Source of the DNA: Hypsibius dujardini
Taxonomy: Eukaryota; Tardigrada; Eutardigrada; Parachela; Hypsibiidae
Length of the DNA: 64,000 bases
NCBI GenBank assembly: GCA_001579985.1
Contig: LRSR01004961.1
Coordinates: forward strand, 1-64,000
Direction of reading: 5' to 3'
Under the pieces are notes generated by a model. The model did not search any database. It saw only the letters and a program-made list of their open reading frames with translations, and was not told the DNA's origin. The position numbers and the translations under genes were made by a program. Every line of letters begins with the position of its first letter. The stretch's first letter is position 1. Below, in pieces: positions 11,481 through 22,020 of the stretch.

Positions 11481-14176
11481 TCACAAGCAAAAATCGAGGA
11501 AACTCTTGAGCCAAGTTGAACCTGAGTTATTGTTATTCGAGCCAGAGACTGCGGCCTGATTCACGGCAGTGCTATATCGGCGTTTTCTGATCCACAGTCC
11601 CTTATCCGGATGCAGAAACATGTAATAAGGGATCATAAAGACAAAAATGCCGATCCAAAAACCACCAACAACCGCACCCAAGGCGGGCTTCCGGAACCAA
11701 TGCTCCTCCTCATCCTGAGTGAATGTGTACCACAGCGTGATGAGGATTACATTCTCCGCGTAGTAGACTCCGTAATAAAAGAGGTATTTCCACCGTGTGG
11801 GAGTATCCTTGACGTTGAGGAAGGCAAAAAGGTAGAGACAGCCCACGGCCACGTTGTAGAGGTACTCCAGCCAGCGATTCGGACAGAATTCTGTGCGCAT
11901 GGTGAAGACCCAGACAATCATCAATAGAACGTGCACGGTGCAGACAACTGGGCCCCATAACGGAAAGCGAACGGTGAAGAGGGCAATGGCGATGACGCGA
12001 GATTCGAAAATAAACAAGTGCCAGCCGAATTGCATTAACGTCCCGGCAAACGACATCGATCCTGAAAAACGTACAGGAATTCAGCCTTTTAGGCATGTAT
12101 TGTTTAAAGTGTGTTCATCTGTCTGTCTGCCTGTCTGTATCTCTGTTTGCATCTGTGTATTCGTTCGTCTGTCTGGCTGAACAGATATAACAAACCTTTC
12201 GCATGCTGAGAAAACCGTTGGGCCCGATGAAAAGTGGCCATGGCAGTGGCCAGTGAGATCCACGAGGTGAAAATAGACACAATCTGCAGAACCTGGAGGA
12301 AGTCAAACTTATCATAGTTGATCCGTTTGACAGCAAGAATGTAGATCTGTAAGACGAGTTGCGGAGCCGCCTCCATGAACGCCTCAAACAGTCTGAGCAT
12401 TGCCGCATCGGCGTTCTCAAAGCATAAACTCTCATAGAGATCCAGTCGGGAGAGACGCTTAGAATTACGAAAGCGATAGCCGTAACGGAGTGAGTCGACA
12501 TAACGAAGAACGGGAGCCAGCTGGAGAACTAACACCACCATCCGGATAAGCCACTGCTTCGAATTGAAGCTTTGGAGTTGATCGGATGGATGGTGCTTCC
12601 GATCTTGAAGGTACCAGGCCAGGCTGAAGCACATCATGGTCAAATGAGGAACAACAATGAAGGCGACAGTCAGGCCGAACCAATTGTAGTCGCCGTCGCG
12701 GTAGAAACCGGCAGCCACAACCCAGTCCATCACGTAATCGAAGATATACCTACAACAAGGATTAACAGGATCATGCTATTAGTAACAATCGAACCTGTTT
12801 CATATAGACAGAGAAACCATCACGCAGTTAGGCAGGCAGGCAGGCAGGCAGGCAAATAAGCCTACAGGCAGGCAAGCAGATAGACAATTATACAAATGGA
12901 CGGTTACAGAGGAAAGACGGATAGACAAACAGACAGACAGATAGAAAGAAAGACAGGGATAGGCAGGCAGGAGACGACACACAGACACTCAGACACTGAT
13001 ACACAAACAGGCACACAGACATCCAGGCAGTCACAGACAATCAACGTACCAAATAACCAAACAGACAAGCAGGTAGAGTCAGGAGAACAGTTAGAGAAAA
13101 CATACGTTCCGATCGCCCACATGGTGAGGAGCATATCGCGCAAACGATACGGGCGCCGATTAGGGATGGCGTCAACTTCAACCTCTTCTTCGGGTATATA
13201 GACGGACAAGCGACCAGAATGCATTCGCTCATACTTGGGACGAAGTGGCGGCTTCGGGTCATTTCCTCCTGGATGGAACAGGATGCTGGACGACCGGTAG
13301 GGAACTAAGCCAAACGAAGCTTCCCTTGTGGCTTGGATGCTTCCTTGTTGTTGCAGAACTCTATTATCCTCTACAAGATCAAATGTCAGTCATGTTTTCA
13401 TATGAATCAAATACGCCCGTAGACAAATGCACGAAACGGCTATCTAGAAATCAATCAAGCGCAAGAAACACGAAGATTTAAATTAGACCTCGCTTCGAGT
13501 TAAAATAAGTTGCATCGTCAAATCATTAAAACCAAAATTAATTATTCAGACTGCTCCGCCGCATGACAGAATTATCTATGCTCAAATGGTTGGAAAAAAT
13601 CAGAAAAATAACGAATAATAATACATGAAATCATCAGTTAAGTGTTGCTGTATTCAATCAATCAACGCGGAGCGTACCTGTTAAATTGTCCTCTCCACTC
13701 GGACGGGGATTATTCGAAACCCTTTCATCCAAATCGCCCGCTCGCTGTTTTCCGCCGAAGCCCAATGACTGCCGCGATAGATCGCTCAACCGCGAGGGTG
13801 GTCTCACATCAATCGAAGTCTCAGCTACCGCCACTCGTCCGTTTGATTGCTGTTGTGAGACACTTCTGGCTAAATTACTTCCGTCCGCCAACACCAACGA
13901 TCTTCTGTAAGACAAATTCGCATGCCCACTTGAACATTCGATTGGATTTTCCGTTGTAGGGCGAGGAAAGCAAAACTGTGAACGACTGGCGGTGGATGGA
14001 CCGGGCGACGACGGAGCAATAACTGCCTCTATCGGTTGATTGTCTGATTGGCCGCGTCGCAAACTGGCATCTTTTATTCCTCCGCTTTGACTGTCTGAGG
14101 ATGCCCGATGTCGTGATGTTTGACTGTCGGAGTGGCTGGATTTCCTTGGCGGATCATTTCGACCGCCATTTCCCAT
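11481..14176 (-). CDS. XK-related (XKR) multi-pass membrane protein
   Basis: XKR proteins are plasma-membrane proteins; several are caspase-activated phospholipid scramblases. Four exons (descending) 14176-13678, 13304-13106, 12749-12196 and 12061-11481 keep phase and give 610 codons plus stop. The N-terminal 190 residues are polar, Ser/Arg/Gln-rich and probably disordered. The core has the family pattern: YIFDYVMDWVVAAGFY, the helix WFGLTVAFIVVPHLTMMC, and the hallmark LFEAFMEAAPQLVLQIYILA. Further helices include LWGPVVCTVHVLLMIVWVF, YLFYYGVYYAENVILITLWY and VVGGFWIGIFVFMIPYYMFL. No DxxD caspase site stands out in the C-terminal tail. The large disordered N-terminus is unusual compared with vertebrate XKR8/9 and nearer to XKR4/6/7. 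A tRNA gene lies 165 bp upstream. Confidence 0.9.
12108..12180. repeat. (TCTG)n tetranucleotide tract in XKR intron
   Basis: TGTCTGTCTGCCTGTCTGTA-type sequence fills part of the last XKR intron. Confidence 0.8.
12826..13080. repeat. (GGCA)n/(CAGA)n tract in XKR intron
   Basis: GGCAGGCAGGCAGGCAGGCA passes into long imperfect CAGA and CACAGA repeats. Several overlapping open frames here encode only DRQT or SVCL periodic peptides and are repeat artefacts. Confidence 0.85.
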
Positions 14177-14340
14177 AATAATAAAAGGAAAGTGGCGGAG
14201 TTTCAATGCGAATGCGATAAGAAATTATAAAAAATGTTAAACGTAAAGCGTCCGTTTTATCGCGAATTTATTTTGTGTTTTCTTGAGGAAATTTTCGGCA
14301 TGGCGTTGTCGGTCTGATTATTTTGATTACCGTACCATAG

Positions 14341-14441
14341 GCTAGGTTGGCCGAGTGGTTGTTGCATTTGTTCCACAGAAGGCGCCAGACTTAAGATCTG
14401 GTTCGGTTATCCGAACGTGGGTTCGAACCCCACACCTAGCA
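14341..14441 (+). tRNA. tRNA-Leu (anticodon TAA) with an 18-nt D-loop insertion
   Basis: The acceptor stem GCTAGGT (14341-14347) pairs perfectly with ACCTAGC (14434-14440), and A14441 is the discriminator base. The anticodon stem CCAGA/TCTGG encloses CTTAAGA, with anticodon TAA at 14392-14394. A class-II long variable arm TTCGG-TTAT-CCGAA lies at 14402-14415. The T arm is GTGGG-TTCGAAC-CCCAC at 14417-14433. The A box (TGGCCGAGTGG) and B box (GGTTCGAACCC) are intact, and a T7 run at 14444-14450 is a Pol III terminator. Leu(TAA) D arms normally read GGCCGAGTGGTTAAGGCG. Here 18 nt (14361-14378, GTTGCATTTGTTCCACAG) separate GGTT from AAGGC, making the gene 101 nt long instead of about 83. Confidence 0.9.
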
Positions 14442-16248
14442 AATTTTTTTTATTTTTCCGTTATTTGATTTATTCAATAGCAAACCAACTCCAGTATCAG
14501 TGGACATCATTCAAGTATGGTAGCTACAAAAATACGGAAAGGAGATATTTGTGTACGTTAATACTGGAATCGGTAACACTACTAATAATAAATTAAAAAC
14601 TAAAGATCGGTCATCAGGCTCTCGCTAGATGAGAATTAGTCAATTGGGATCAAGTCCGGGATTGTGTTATACAAACCCCTGGATAGAAGATATGTTATGA
14701 GGGCACTTACTACTAGTTGTGTTAGGGAGGGTATGGCTGCGCGCCATAGGAGTACGCTCGTATTCGTACAGACAAACAATCTGTCTGTCTGTTTGTCTGC
14801 CTGCCTGTTCGCCTGCCTGCCTGCTTGTCTGTCTGACTGTATGTGCCAGCACAACTCTCAGTCAGTCTGTCTGTCTGTCTGTCTGTCTGCCGATGCCTGC
14901 CTGACTCCTATTAGTCGTTCTGATTGTCTACTGTACGAATATGTTCGTTTGTGATCCCGCGTTTATATTTTTGTTGTCCGTTTCAATAGCCCCTACTTGT
15001 TTCTGGCTACTTTCAGCTTTTAATTTGATCGTTCAGTTCTTGCTTATTACGTTTGGCTGTCTACTTTGCTGTGTTTATATATGTCTGTATATGTCTGTAT
15101 ATGTTTGCCTTTCTTCTCATTCCTGTTTGCATGTCTCTTACAGTCAAAGTCCTAAGATTCGAACGGTTACATGAGTTTATTTCTATTGGACCGTTTGCTC
15201 GGAGCCGGCAGTTGCTAGTTTGGAGTTTGACACAGTAAAGTAAAAACGACATTGTGACGTCGTTCGAATCTCAGGACTTCCACTGTACTGTATATGTAAA
15301 AAATGTCTTATTTGCTGTCATGTAGTCCAGTTCAAACAGCTTCAATATAATTTGTCGGTTATTTGCAACTTATTGTTGCTTAATCAAGCGATTCTCTTCC
15401 TTGCAAATTTTTCACTTCATGAACTAAGGCACATTCCCACAATTTCTGTGTACGCCATATGTTTGACTGAGTCCGACCAGACCCCCGTTAGTGCCGGAGG
15501 TCGGCGGGGAAGCGGTCTGTTTTCATGGCTTTCCAATAAAAAAGTGCAGCATTATCAACAGCCAGCTAATGTGAGTATTTGTTTGTCATTCAAATTTACG
15601 GTGGAAATCAAATAGTCAGACAAATATTTGAATCGAATGGCAACGCAAACGAGAGAAGACAGAGGCAGACACACAGACACGGACAAACGGACAAATATAC
15701 AAACGGGCAGACAAGCAGACATTCAGACACTACCTGTGTCTCTCGGTCGTTATCATAGCTGTGCTGTTCAGGTGAAAGTCTCCTCATTTTTATCACTGAT
15801 CGTGAGCCCAATTCTGCGAGGAAAGAGCAGAAGCTAGGACCCATTAAGTCGGTTCTCCTCAATGACTGCCTGGCAGAGAATCCAATGGTCCCGCCAAAGC
15901 CACATGAACTCGTGAACGTTCAGCAATCAGCGATCAAGAAAGGACGGCCTTCTACCCAGCTCCATTAAATTGCTGATTTTTGATTTTACCGTTTTTTTAT
16001 ATGTGATTTGTCCACTCGTGATAGTTTTACAGTCCCACTATCTTCAGTGGTTTTATAGATTGAGTGCTCCTCTTTTTTTGTAACTCTGTGTTTGATACCC
16101 GTTGGTTAGAAAAGTTTTAAACCAAAACACTGCTGCTACATTTCGAGGTCTGTGCAGCAAAATTGGCATTGACATAACAGTAGTAGGATAAAAGCTTTGG
16201 ATATATGAGAGACCTCTATTGCAGGCAGATGCAAACGGGTGGACACGT
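14442..16248. other. Gene-poor interval with tetranucleotide tracts and one possible orphan exon
   Basis: (TCTG)n tracts occur at about 14775-14900 and (CAGA)n at 15650-15730. At about 15470-15570 (+) a short protein-like segment (SDQTPVSAGGRRGSGLFSWL) ends at a good GTGAGT donor at 15571. It could be an upstream exon of a plus-strand gene, but no partner with matching phase could be proved. Confidence 0.4.
14444..14450 (+). terminator. Pol III T-run terminator of tRNA-Leu
   Basis: Seven T residues start three bases after the discriminator base. This is sufficient for RNA polymerase III termination. Confidence 0.85.
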
Positions 16249-16649
16249 CTATCCATAGAGGTATCCACCTCGGAAGCCACCGAGTCCGCCACCAAGTCCG
16301 CCTAGCCTATAATTATAATTCAAACTGTTACTTTCTTTTTCCTCATGGCACATACAATATTTAAAAAGAGTGCATAATATATATGCCTACCCTCCTAATC
16401 CCATCATCCCCATTCCCATCCCGTAGCCACGGCCGTAATATGATCCACCACCGCCATCTCGCTTAGTTCCTGCCATTAACAAATCATATTAAAGCTTCAA
16501 GCGAACAAGTGTTAATTAAAGCCTTATTGGAACTCACGCGAACTGAGGAGATGAGCTAATCCTTGATTGCTTTCAGCACTAACAACGGTCAGGAGAAGAA
16601 TAGCTAGGAGGATTGCCATCACGGCCAGCGTGACCTTGAAACTTGCCAT
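16249..16649 (-). CDS. Small secreted Gly/Met-rich peptide precursor
   Basis: Three exons (descending) 16649-16538, 16469-16391 and 16306-16249 give 82 residues plus stop with matching phases. The N-terminus MASFKVTLAVMAILLAILLL is a clear signal peptide ending near VVSAES. A short propeptide (NQGLAHLLSSRTKR) closes with a dibasic KR, after which the mature part would start DGGGGSYYGRGYGMGMGMMG and end LGGLGGLGGGLGGF followed by RGGYLYG. This design (signal, propeptide, KR, Gly/Tyr-rich mature peptide) is known from invertebrate antimicrobial and neuropeptide-like proteins, and from cuticle-associated glycine-rich proteins. Assignment to either class is inference. The C-terminal Gly could be an amidation donor. 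Confidence 0.8.
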
Positions 16650-18170
16650 GGTTAATGCTTTTTTACGAGAGGAAAGAGAAAAAGGGATGCATATTCCAAG
16701 CAACACAATACTAACCTTATAGACTTAAGAGAATGCCGACGAACCTTGCAGCAGGACCCTTTCTGGAGTGTTACGTGTTGAAACGGGTTTTGGCTACACA
16801 ACCAACATGATGAGGTACGGTCAATTTTGCCAAGGTCAGCGACTTGAGAAATTGTGTAATATCATTATTATTTGTCTGGATATAGCCAACCACCACTGTT
16901 CATGGATACGGGAATCGATCTTTGGTAGTCCCTAAAGCGACGACGTGTACAATGTATCTTGCAGGTCATGCTGACCATCAGTCAAAACAAGACACTGCAC
17001 TTCTATTGGTCTTATGTGTCGTAAGTACAAAACGATGGAGAGTAGTTGACTATTTAGCACGTATAACAAGTGCTTTTGTGGTGCTGCCTGTAGAACCTGC
17101 GATTTATGTAACACTATATTTCTATGTTAATGGCAATAAGGGGGCAATTTACCCGCTACGGCCCTTGTTATAATATAATGCAATACCATTTTCACGAGCG
17201 ATATATCACATATGCAACTTCCTCTATCTGAGATATACGTAGATTGCCATTTGCAAATGAACATTGCCAGACAGTCGTTCATTATTAAGGGCTACCGGTA
17301 CCGTATGCTCGCGATTTCAAGAGACACTTTTCTGCCCTACCCGTAAATTTTAACCAACACAGGCCGTGCCTATTGAGTGCCGTTCAACAAATTACCACTG
17401 TAGGGACAAATATACGGAAAAGCACAACTGTACCATCAATGAATCGAGCGCAACGAGTGAGCTGTACGAAATGAGCCAATCAGAGAAAAGTGAATCAGAT
17501 TGAACGTTGAATCGTTTGCAGGGCCATACCAAGGGAGACGGGGCTTAGCTGTCCCTTGAGATCGCGAGCATACGATAGACAGTGTGCATGCGTATGATGG
17601 GCTATGTAATGCATCCTTTTTGGGACCGCTCGAAGCGCTATAAAAATAAATGACATGAATTGTCGCCCACGTTCCTTTAATTATTTTTATCATCATGCAC
17701 ACCTGACAGTTGTCGTGTTGATTGTCATGTATTATGCCAGAAATGGCCCCCACAATTACCGATAACAACCTGTGTCTTTACTCTTTATTTTACTTATTCA
17801 TTAAATAACATACAGTAGACGGACACACATATGCCAACCGTCGTGATTTATGAATGTATCAAGCATGTCCATGTATATAGAGATACTTATTTAGTTTTTA
17901 AAAGCTCAAAATTAAATGACCAGATTGCTTCATTCGCTAATTCTGCTGCTGCTGCAGTTTGAACGATTAATCTTGTCGTTCAATTTTACTTCTTTATGAT
18001 TTCTGCGTCATGTGTCAGCGGCTCATCTTTTTGTTACCGGTAGCATCCCTTTGTTTTTCCCTCACCAATGCTGGAATTGTGAGGCTCCTAGTATACTTGA
18101 TCTAATAACAGTTTAACACGTACTAACTAAAAGCCATTGTGACAGTATACTATATAATTTTAAGTCACAG
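16650..18170. other. Interval without a supported gene, holding one MITE
   Basis: Apart from the inverted-repeat element at 17302-17574 I see no exon-like segment with convincing protein character. The first exon or exons of the chitin-binding gene may lie here. Confidence 0.45.
17302..17574. mobile_element. Short MITE with 24-bp TIRs
   Basis: CGTATGCTCGCGATTTCAAG at 17302 is repeated as reverse complement at 17551-17574 (TTGAGATCGCGAGCATACG). About three mismatches occur over 24 bp. TA lies near both ends and no coding content is present. Confidence 0.6.
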
Positions 18171-19177
18171 GTTCGAGCGAAACGTGGAGCAAACGGCGAT
18201 CAGACACCACAAGTATGGGATGCTCTTGCGGCCCTCAAAGGCAACACTCTCACCGTGAAGCACATTCAGGATCTATATCCCAACGTAGTCCGTAAGTAAA
18301 TGCCGGGAGAATGAATCGTTGATAGTTTATGGTGGTGCGCAGACATTATGTTCCTAGACATGTTGTCGCAAAATCGTGTTTGTCGGACGTTGTATCCGCA
18401 CGACCTTGTGTCCTTCCAACAATGTGTCTTCACCTGGCTGTAATGTCTGTGAGGACCGAATGTCTACGGCCACAATGTCTGGAAATAGAAAGTCAGGAGG
18501 AACACATAAAAGGGACATAATGTCGGGAAGACAGAACGTCGGTGGACAGAACGTCGGTATACCGTGTATGGCACCGTGGTACGGATTTTTTCTTGTAGCC
18601 GGAACTGATTACCCCATCTTCTTCGAGATCCCAAAGCGCAATATTGACTGTGCATCGTTTAAGCAACCTGGCTTTTATGCTGATGTTGAGGTTGGTCGGT
18701 GCCAAATTTTTGACCGGTGTGACATCAACGGAAATTTGTATAGTTATCTTTGTCCGAACATGACGGTAAGTACTGTATAATTGCACACGTTGCCGGCTAA
18801 AGACACCTCTTACTACTGCGATGATCTTTTCTTTGCAGCTCTTCAATCAAATAACATTAGGTACAGTACCATACTAGCTTATTCCCGGTTGTATTCCATC
18901 AAAGCTGGTATGTGTGTGTTTGGGTTGAGGCAGTATGTGATTGGTGGTACAATGTGGACTGCAGCAAAGAGAGGGCTCTCTACGATTACTCCAACAGCCG
19001 GCTCTTTCAGAAGGGGTTACATCTCCTGGTAAGGACACCAGTAAAACTAGTAAAAAGGTGTCACCTTGTGGATTCGTTACCTTAGCATGTTGTCAGGATG
19101 AGCAGGACCAGGTTGCCGCTCTTCTCATTCTCGCAGGGACAGGGGCCGTCAAAGTGTCCGGACCAGGAGCCAGATGA
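18171..19177 (+). CDS. Secreted protein with one chitin-binding (CBM14, peritrophin-type) domain, 5' exon missing
   Basis: Chitin-binding domains of this type occur in extracellular cuticle and peritrophic-matrix proteins. Exons 18171-18291, 18599-18765, 18839-18860 (22 nt), 18934-19028 and 19097-19177 keep phase. The domain starts GTDYPIFFEIPKRNIDCASF and contains PGFYADVEVGRCQIFDRCDI, YSYLCPNMT, LFNQITL and VCDWWYNVDCSKERALYDYS. Six cysteines are correctly spaced and the DWWYNVDC signature is intact. The preceding exon carries VWDALAALKGNTLTVKHIQD. The C-terminal exon (DEQDQVAALLILAGTGAVKV) is short. The signal-peptide exon was not found and must lie upstream. The domain resembles the single-CBD proteins of arthropods and tardigrades, which is the main taxonomic clue here. 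Confidence 0.8.
18340..18560. repeat. Degenerate short repeats (AATGTCT/AACGTCGG)
   Basis: Within the first visible intron of the chitin-binding gene the words TTGTCG, AATGTCT and ACAGAACGTCGG recur every 12-20 nt. They look like an old, decayed tandem array. Confidence 0.4.
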
Positions 19178-20212
19178 CCGTGCGATTCCTCGGAGTCGGA
19201 AGAGCAATTCCATGCCGTCTCATAGACCAAGGACATGTCGATCGACGAGTCTACATTCCTTTTCATTTTTCATTTGGATCACATGTTACGCTAACGTGCT
19301 AAGCTTTTGGAACTGATGATTATACGATCGTTCCATTTTCAACCATTCTAGGCATTTTTCATTATTGTTTCCTCTGAAATACCGCTCTTTACTCTACTCA
19401 CTAGTCTATAATATTCATGAATGCGTATTTATACATTTAATTTGATTGTCTAGAATTATTATTAATATTGTTTAGGGGAACCTACCAGTGGCGAGAATTA
19501 TGAAACAAGACCTTATCTTTCACAAGATGGGACAGTAGGCCTATTTCACACCTCCATTTTCCAAAGTACTTCAAACTATTCTTGACCCGTATCATAAAGT
19601 CATTGCTTCCGTACACATGAATAAATATTGCCGAAGCCATTTCTGGTAAAAAAGGACACCACCCTCCACAAGGTTGTACGGCATTTTGAGACCTCGACCG
19701 GAAGAGCACACACTCACATAAACTGTTGGTGCACTAGACGGCACTGCAGTTCTGGAAGATATCACTAGAAGCTCTTTTGCTTGCTGGTGCAAAGGACTGC
19801 TTAATTGTTTATAATGGTTTCTTCAAGGGACATCTTTCAAAAACCCCGTTTTTTCAGGGACGCGTTGAACTAAAAATGGCAAGACTTACAGAACATACGA
19901 CTGGAGGCACGAAAACGGGAAATGACAGGAAGAAGTGGTCAGCTAGTAGCGAAATCTCATTCGGACGGTAGACGGTCTAAACGGAAGACTGGGAGTCAGT
20001 CCAGACTAACGGTCAGTACTTATGGTTGACGGATGGTTCAGTATTTCCGTGTGTTTCAGGTTAACGGTAAGCTCGGGAGGTTGACGGTGTACCTTATAAA
20101 TGGGCAGCCAGTCCGGAAGATCACCGGTTATTCTGGAAGGTGACGGTGCACCCCCGGTAGACTGGCGGTCAGCTCGGTGGTTCAGCTCATAAGTCTATTG
20201 TTTTACTTACAG
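19178..20212. other. Intergenic; degenerate GACGGT-type repeats at about 19930-20180
   Basis: The words GACGGT, AACGGT and GGTCAG recur irregularly over 250 bp next to the kinase remnant. No gene is supported. Confidence 0.4.
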
Positions 20213-20675
20213 GCGGGAATCTTCGGGAGCTAGCGCTTAAGGGACCGCTGCTTTACCACATCATGCCGCTATTACATCAAGTCACTCAGGGCATCGAATA
20301 CCTGCATGGTCTGTAAATTACACATTTCAACATCAAGGCGGAAAACGTCTTTCTAACCGATCAACAAACGGCAAAGATTGGAGACATTAATGGATTTGAG
20401 TTCTTCTATCAGGGACAGCAGAAAACAACTAATTTTACTAAATCTCATGCTTCGCTCGAGGTTTTCCAGCATTACTGCAATAACGATTCTACCACTGGGC
20501 TGCCCGTCTGCTAGGCAGCCGACATCTGGAGCTTCGACTGCCTAGCCCTGGAAATGTTCGACAAAGCTGCTATCCCGCTTTTGCCAGCCGATGGAACCGA
20601 AGGGAATACGGACTAGCGGTTGCATGAGAACTTGTTGTGGCAGTATATGAACGGAGAACGACCCATCCTAAAGGT
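20213..20675 (+). pseudogene. Protein kinase pseudogene fragment (C-lobe)
   Basis: After an acceptor (TTTTACTTACAG) one frame reads through kinase-like sequence. It includes LLHQVTQGIEYLHGL, a catalytic-loop relic THFNIKAENVFLTD (HRD degraded to HFN, Lys and Asn kept), AKIGDINGFEFF (the DFG position is substituted), ADIWSFDCLALEMF and LLWQYMNGERPILK. Three in-frame stops interrupt it: TAA after EYLHGL, TAG before AADIWSF, and TAG after EGNTD. No glycine-rich loop or VAIK lysine was found upstream. It is a dead fragment of a host kinase gene. The family is not certain. Confidence 0.75.
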
Positions 20676-21189
20676 ACGAGTACTGGATCAAGTCGTAATG
20701 AATGGTGAGGTTAAAGCTGTTCTCGAAGCAGCTTTCTATGTTCTATCCTGCCGCACGAATCGGCGCTGTGGCCCTTTCCCAAGAGTTAGCTTGTCTCAGT
20801 TGATGTGTCCGTCTTTTATTCGCTGTCCGTGGTGTTGTAGGCTGAAAATATGTCACTTGACCTCGTTTTCTCCTTAGGCCTTGTTTAATTTTTTTGTAAC
20901 TTCTTGATTTGCAAATGCTTTTATAAGCTTTTCCTCACGTCGCCATGGCGTCCTTAAAGCCAAACAAACCTGTGATTCTGAAACAAACTTTTAAAACCGC
21001 CCGACATACTGTACAGCAGTCGCGTTTTACGGGTGGAGAACCGAGATGTAACCGTTATTAAACATTTTAACATACTGTAGACGCGTCTAAAGTGGAACAG
21101 AGGGATGGGCAAGCGCCCAGACGATTTTTTCTTCGCGCCATCCAGATGCCACTGCACAGTATACTGGACATACAGACAATCGAATTCTT
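20676..21189. other. Intergenic, no gene seen
   Basis: No exon-like open segment with family similarity was found between the kinase remnant and the convergent Met-rich gene. Confidence 0.5.
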
Positions 21190-22020
21190 TCACTTTCGTT
21201 CGAACAGTTTGCCGAAAAATGGGTTTTGCATAGCCGCCATTAGTCCGCCCATTCCTCCCATCCCGCCACCCATTCCCGATCCGAAAGTCCAAGGCGACCT
21301 AAAACAGCAATCAATTGTGCAAAGAGAAACAAGTGCTCAATTCTTGTTCCTTGAAAGGACCTTACCCGGCACTTTGCATGGCAAAGGGGTTCATCATCAT
21401 GGACTGCGGTTGGCCGCCCATGAAGGCCTGTTGCATCCTCATTTGCGGCTGCATCATCGGATTCATCATGGCGGCCTGTTGACGCATACTTTGCAGTTGC
21501 ATCAGATCACGCATCATATCCCCTTCGATTAGTTCTGCAGAGAAATGGAATGAGCATATACAGTACACCCTCTTGCTGTATAGTAAAATTGCAAGCATTC
21601 CAACGTACGGGCACTCGACGCTGGCGTGACAATCAGTTTATTCCGAATATGGTTGGCGTTTGATCCAGAGACGACGGGCTCGTAGTTGCTGCTAGTCAGG
21701 AAGAGCTGGCTTGGCCGGCTACGGACATAGTTGCCAACCTAATCAAACAAGGACATGAAATCTCCTTTTGCCCTTATTGTTTCTTACGGAACCACCAAAT
21801 TTTACTGCTCAATAATTAGTTGCTCATTGATTGGTTGACTAATCAATAGTTGATATATATAATAATAATAATATAATATAATATAATAATAATTAAGAAA
21901 ATATTCAATAGGACGACGTACCCCTGGTGGAGCGTTGAGCTGAAGACAATCAGCCACAATAAAGAGAAGGGCTAATAAAAAAGGAAATTCCCATCCAGCG
22001 CACAACTGGCACAACGGCAT
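21190..22020 (-). CDS. Secreted Met/Gln/Gly-rich protein
   Basis: Four exons (descending) 22020-21922, 21738-21609, 21534-21366 and 21298-21190 keep phase and give 168 residues plus stop. The N-terminus MPLCQLCAGWEFPFLLALLF has a hydrophobic signal sequence ending near CLQLNAPPG. The next exon is an ordinary polar segment (VGNYVRSRPSQLFLTSSNYE). From about residue 80 the protein is dominated by Met and Gln: MRQQAAMMNPMMQPQMRMQQ and QSMMMNPFAMQSA. A Gly/Met tract follows (GSGMGGGMGGMGGLMAAMQ) and it ends NPFFGKLFERK. Family not recognised. Similar low-complexity secreted proteins occur among cuticle, silk-like and metal-binding proteins, but no function can be assigned. Confidence 0.75.
21835..21900. 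repeat. AT-rich (ATA)n microsatellite in an intron
   Basis: ATATATAATAATAATAATAT-type sequence lies in the first intron of the Met-rich gene. Confidence 0.7.

Noticed and set aside
12800-13224. Long cysteine-rich SVCL open frames on the minus strand
   Set aside because: They are translations of (CAGA/GGCA)n tracts in an XKR intron and are mirrored by DRQT frames on the other strand.
14361-14378. The 18-nt D-loop insert considered as a canonical tRNA intron
   Set aside because: Canonical eukaryotic tRNA introns lie one base 3' of the anticodon; this one is in the D-loop, so it is reported as an anomaly instead.
14664-14954. 96-residue Cys/Leu/Ser-rich frame on plus
   Set aside because: It is mostly a (TCTG)n tract with no start context or splice sites.
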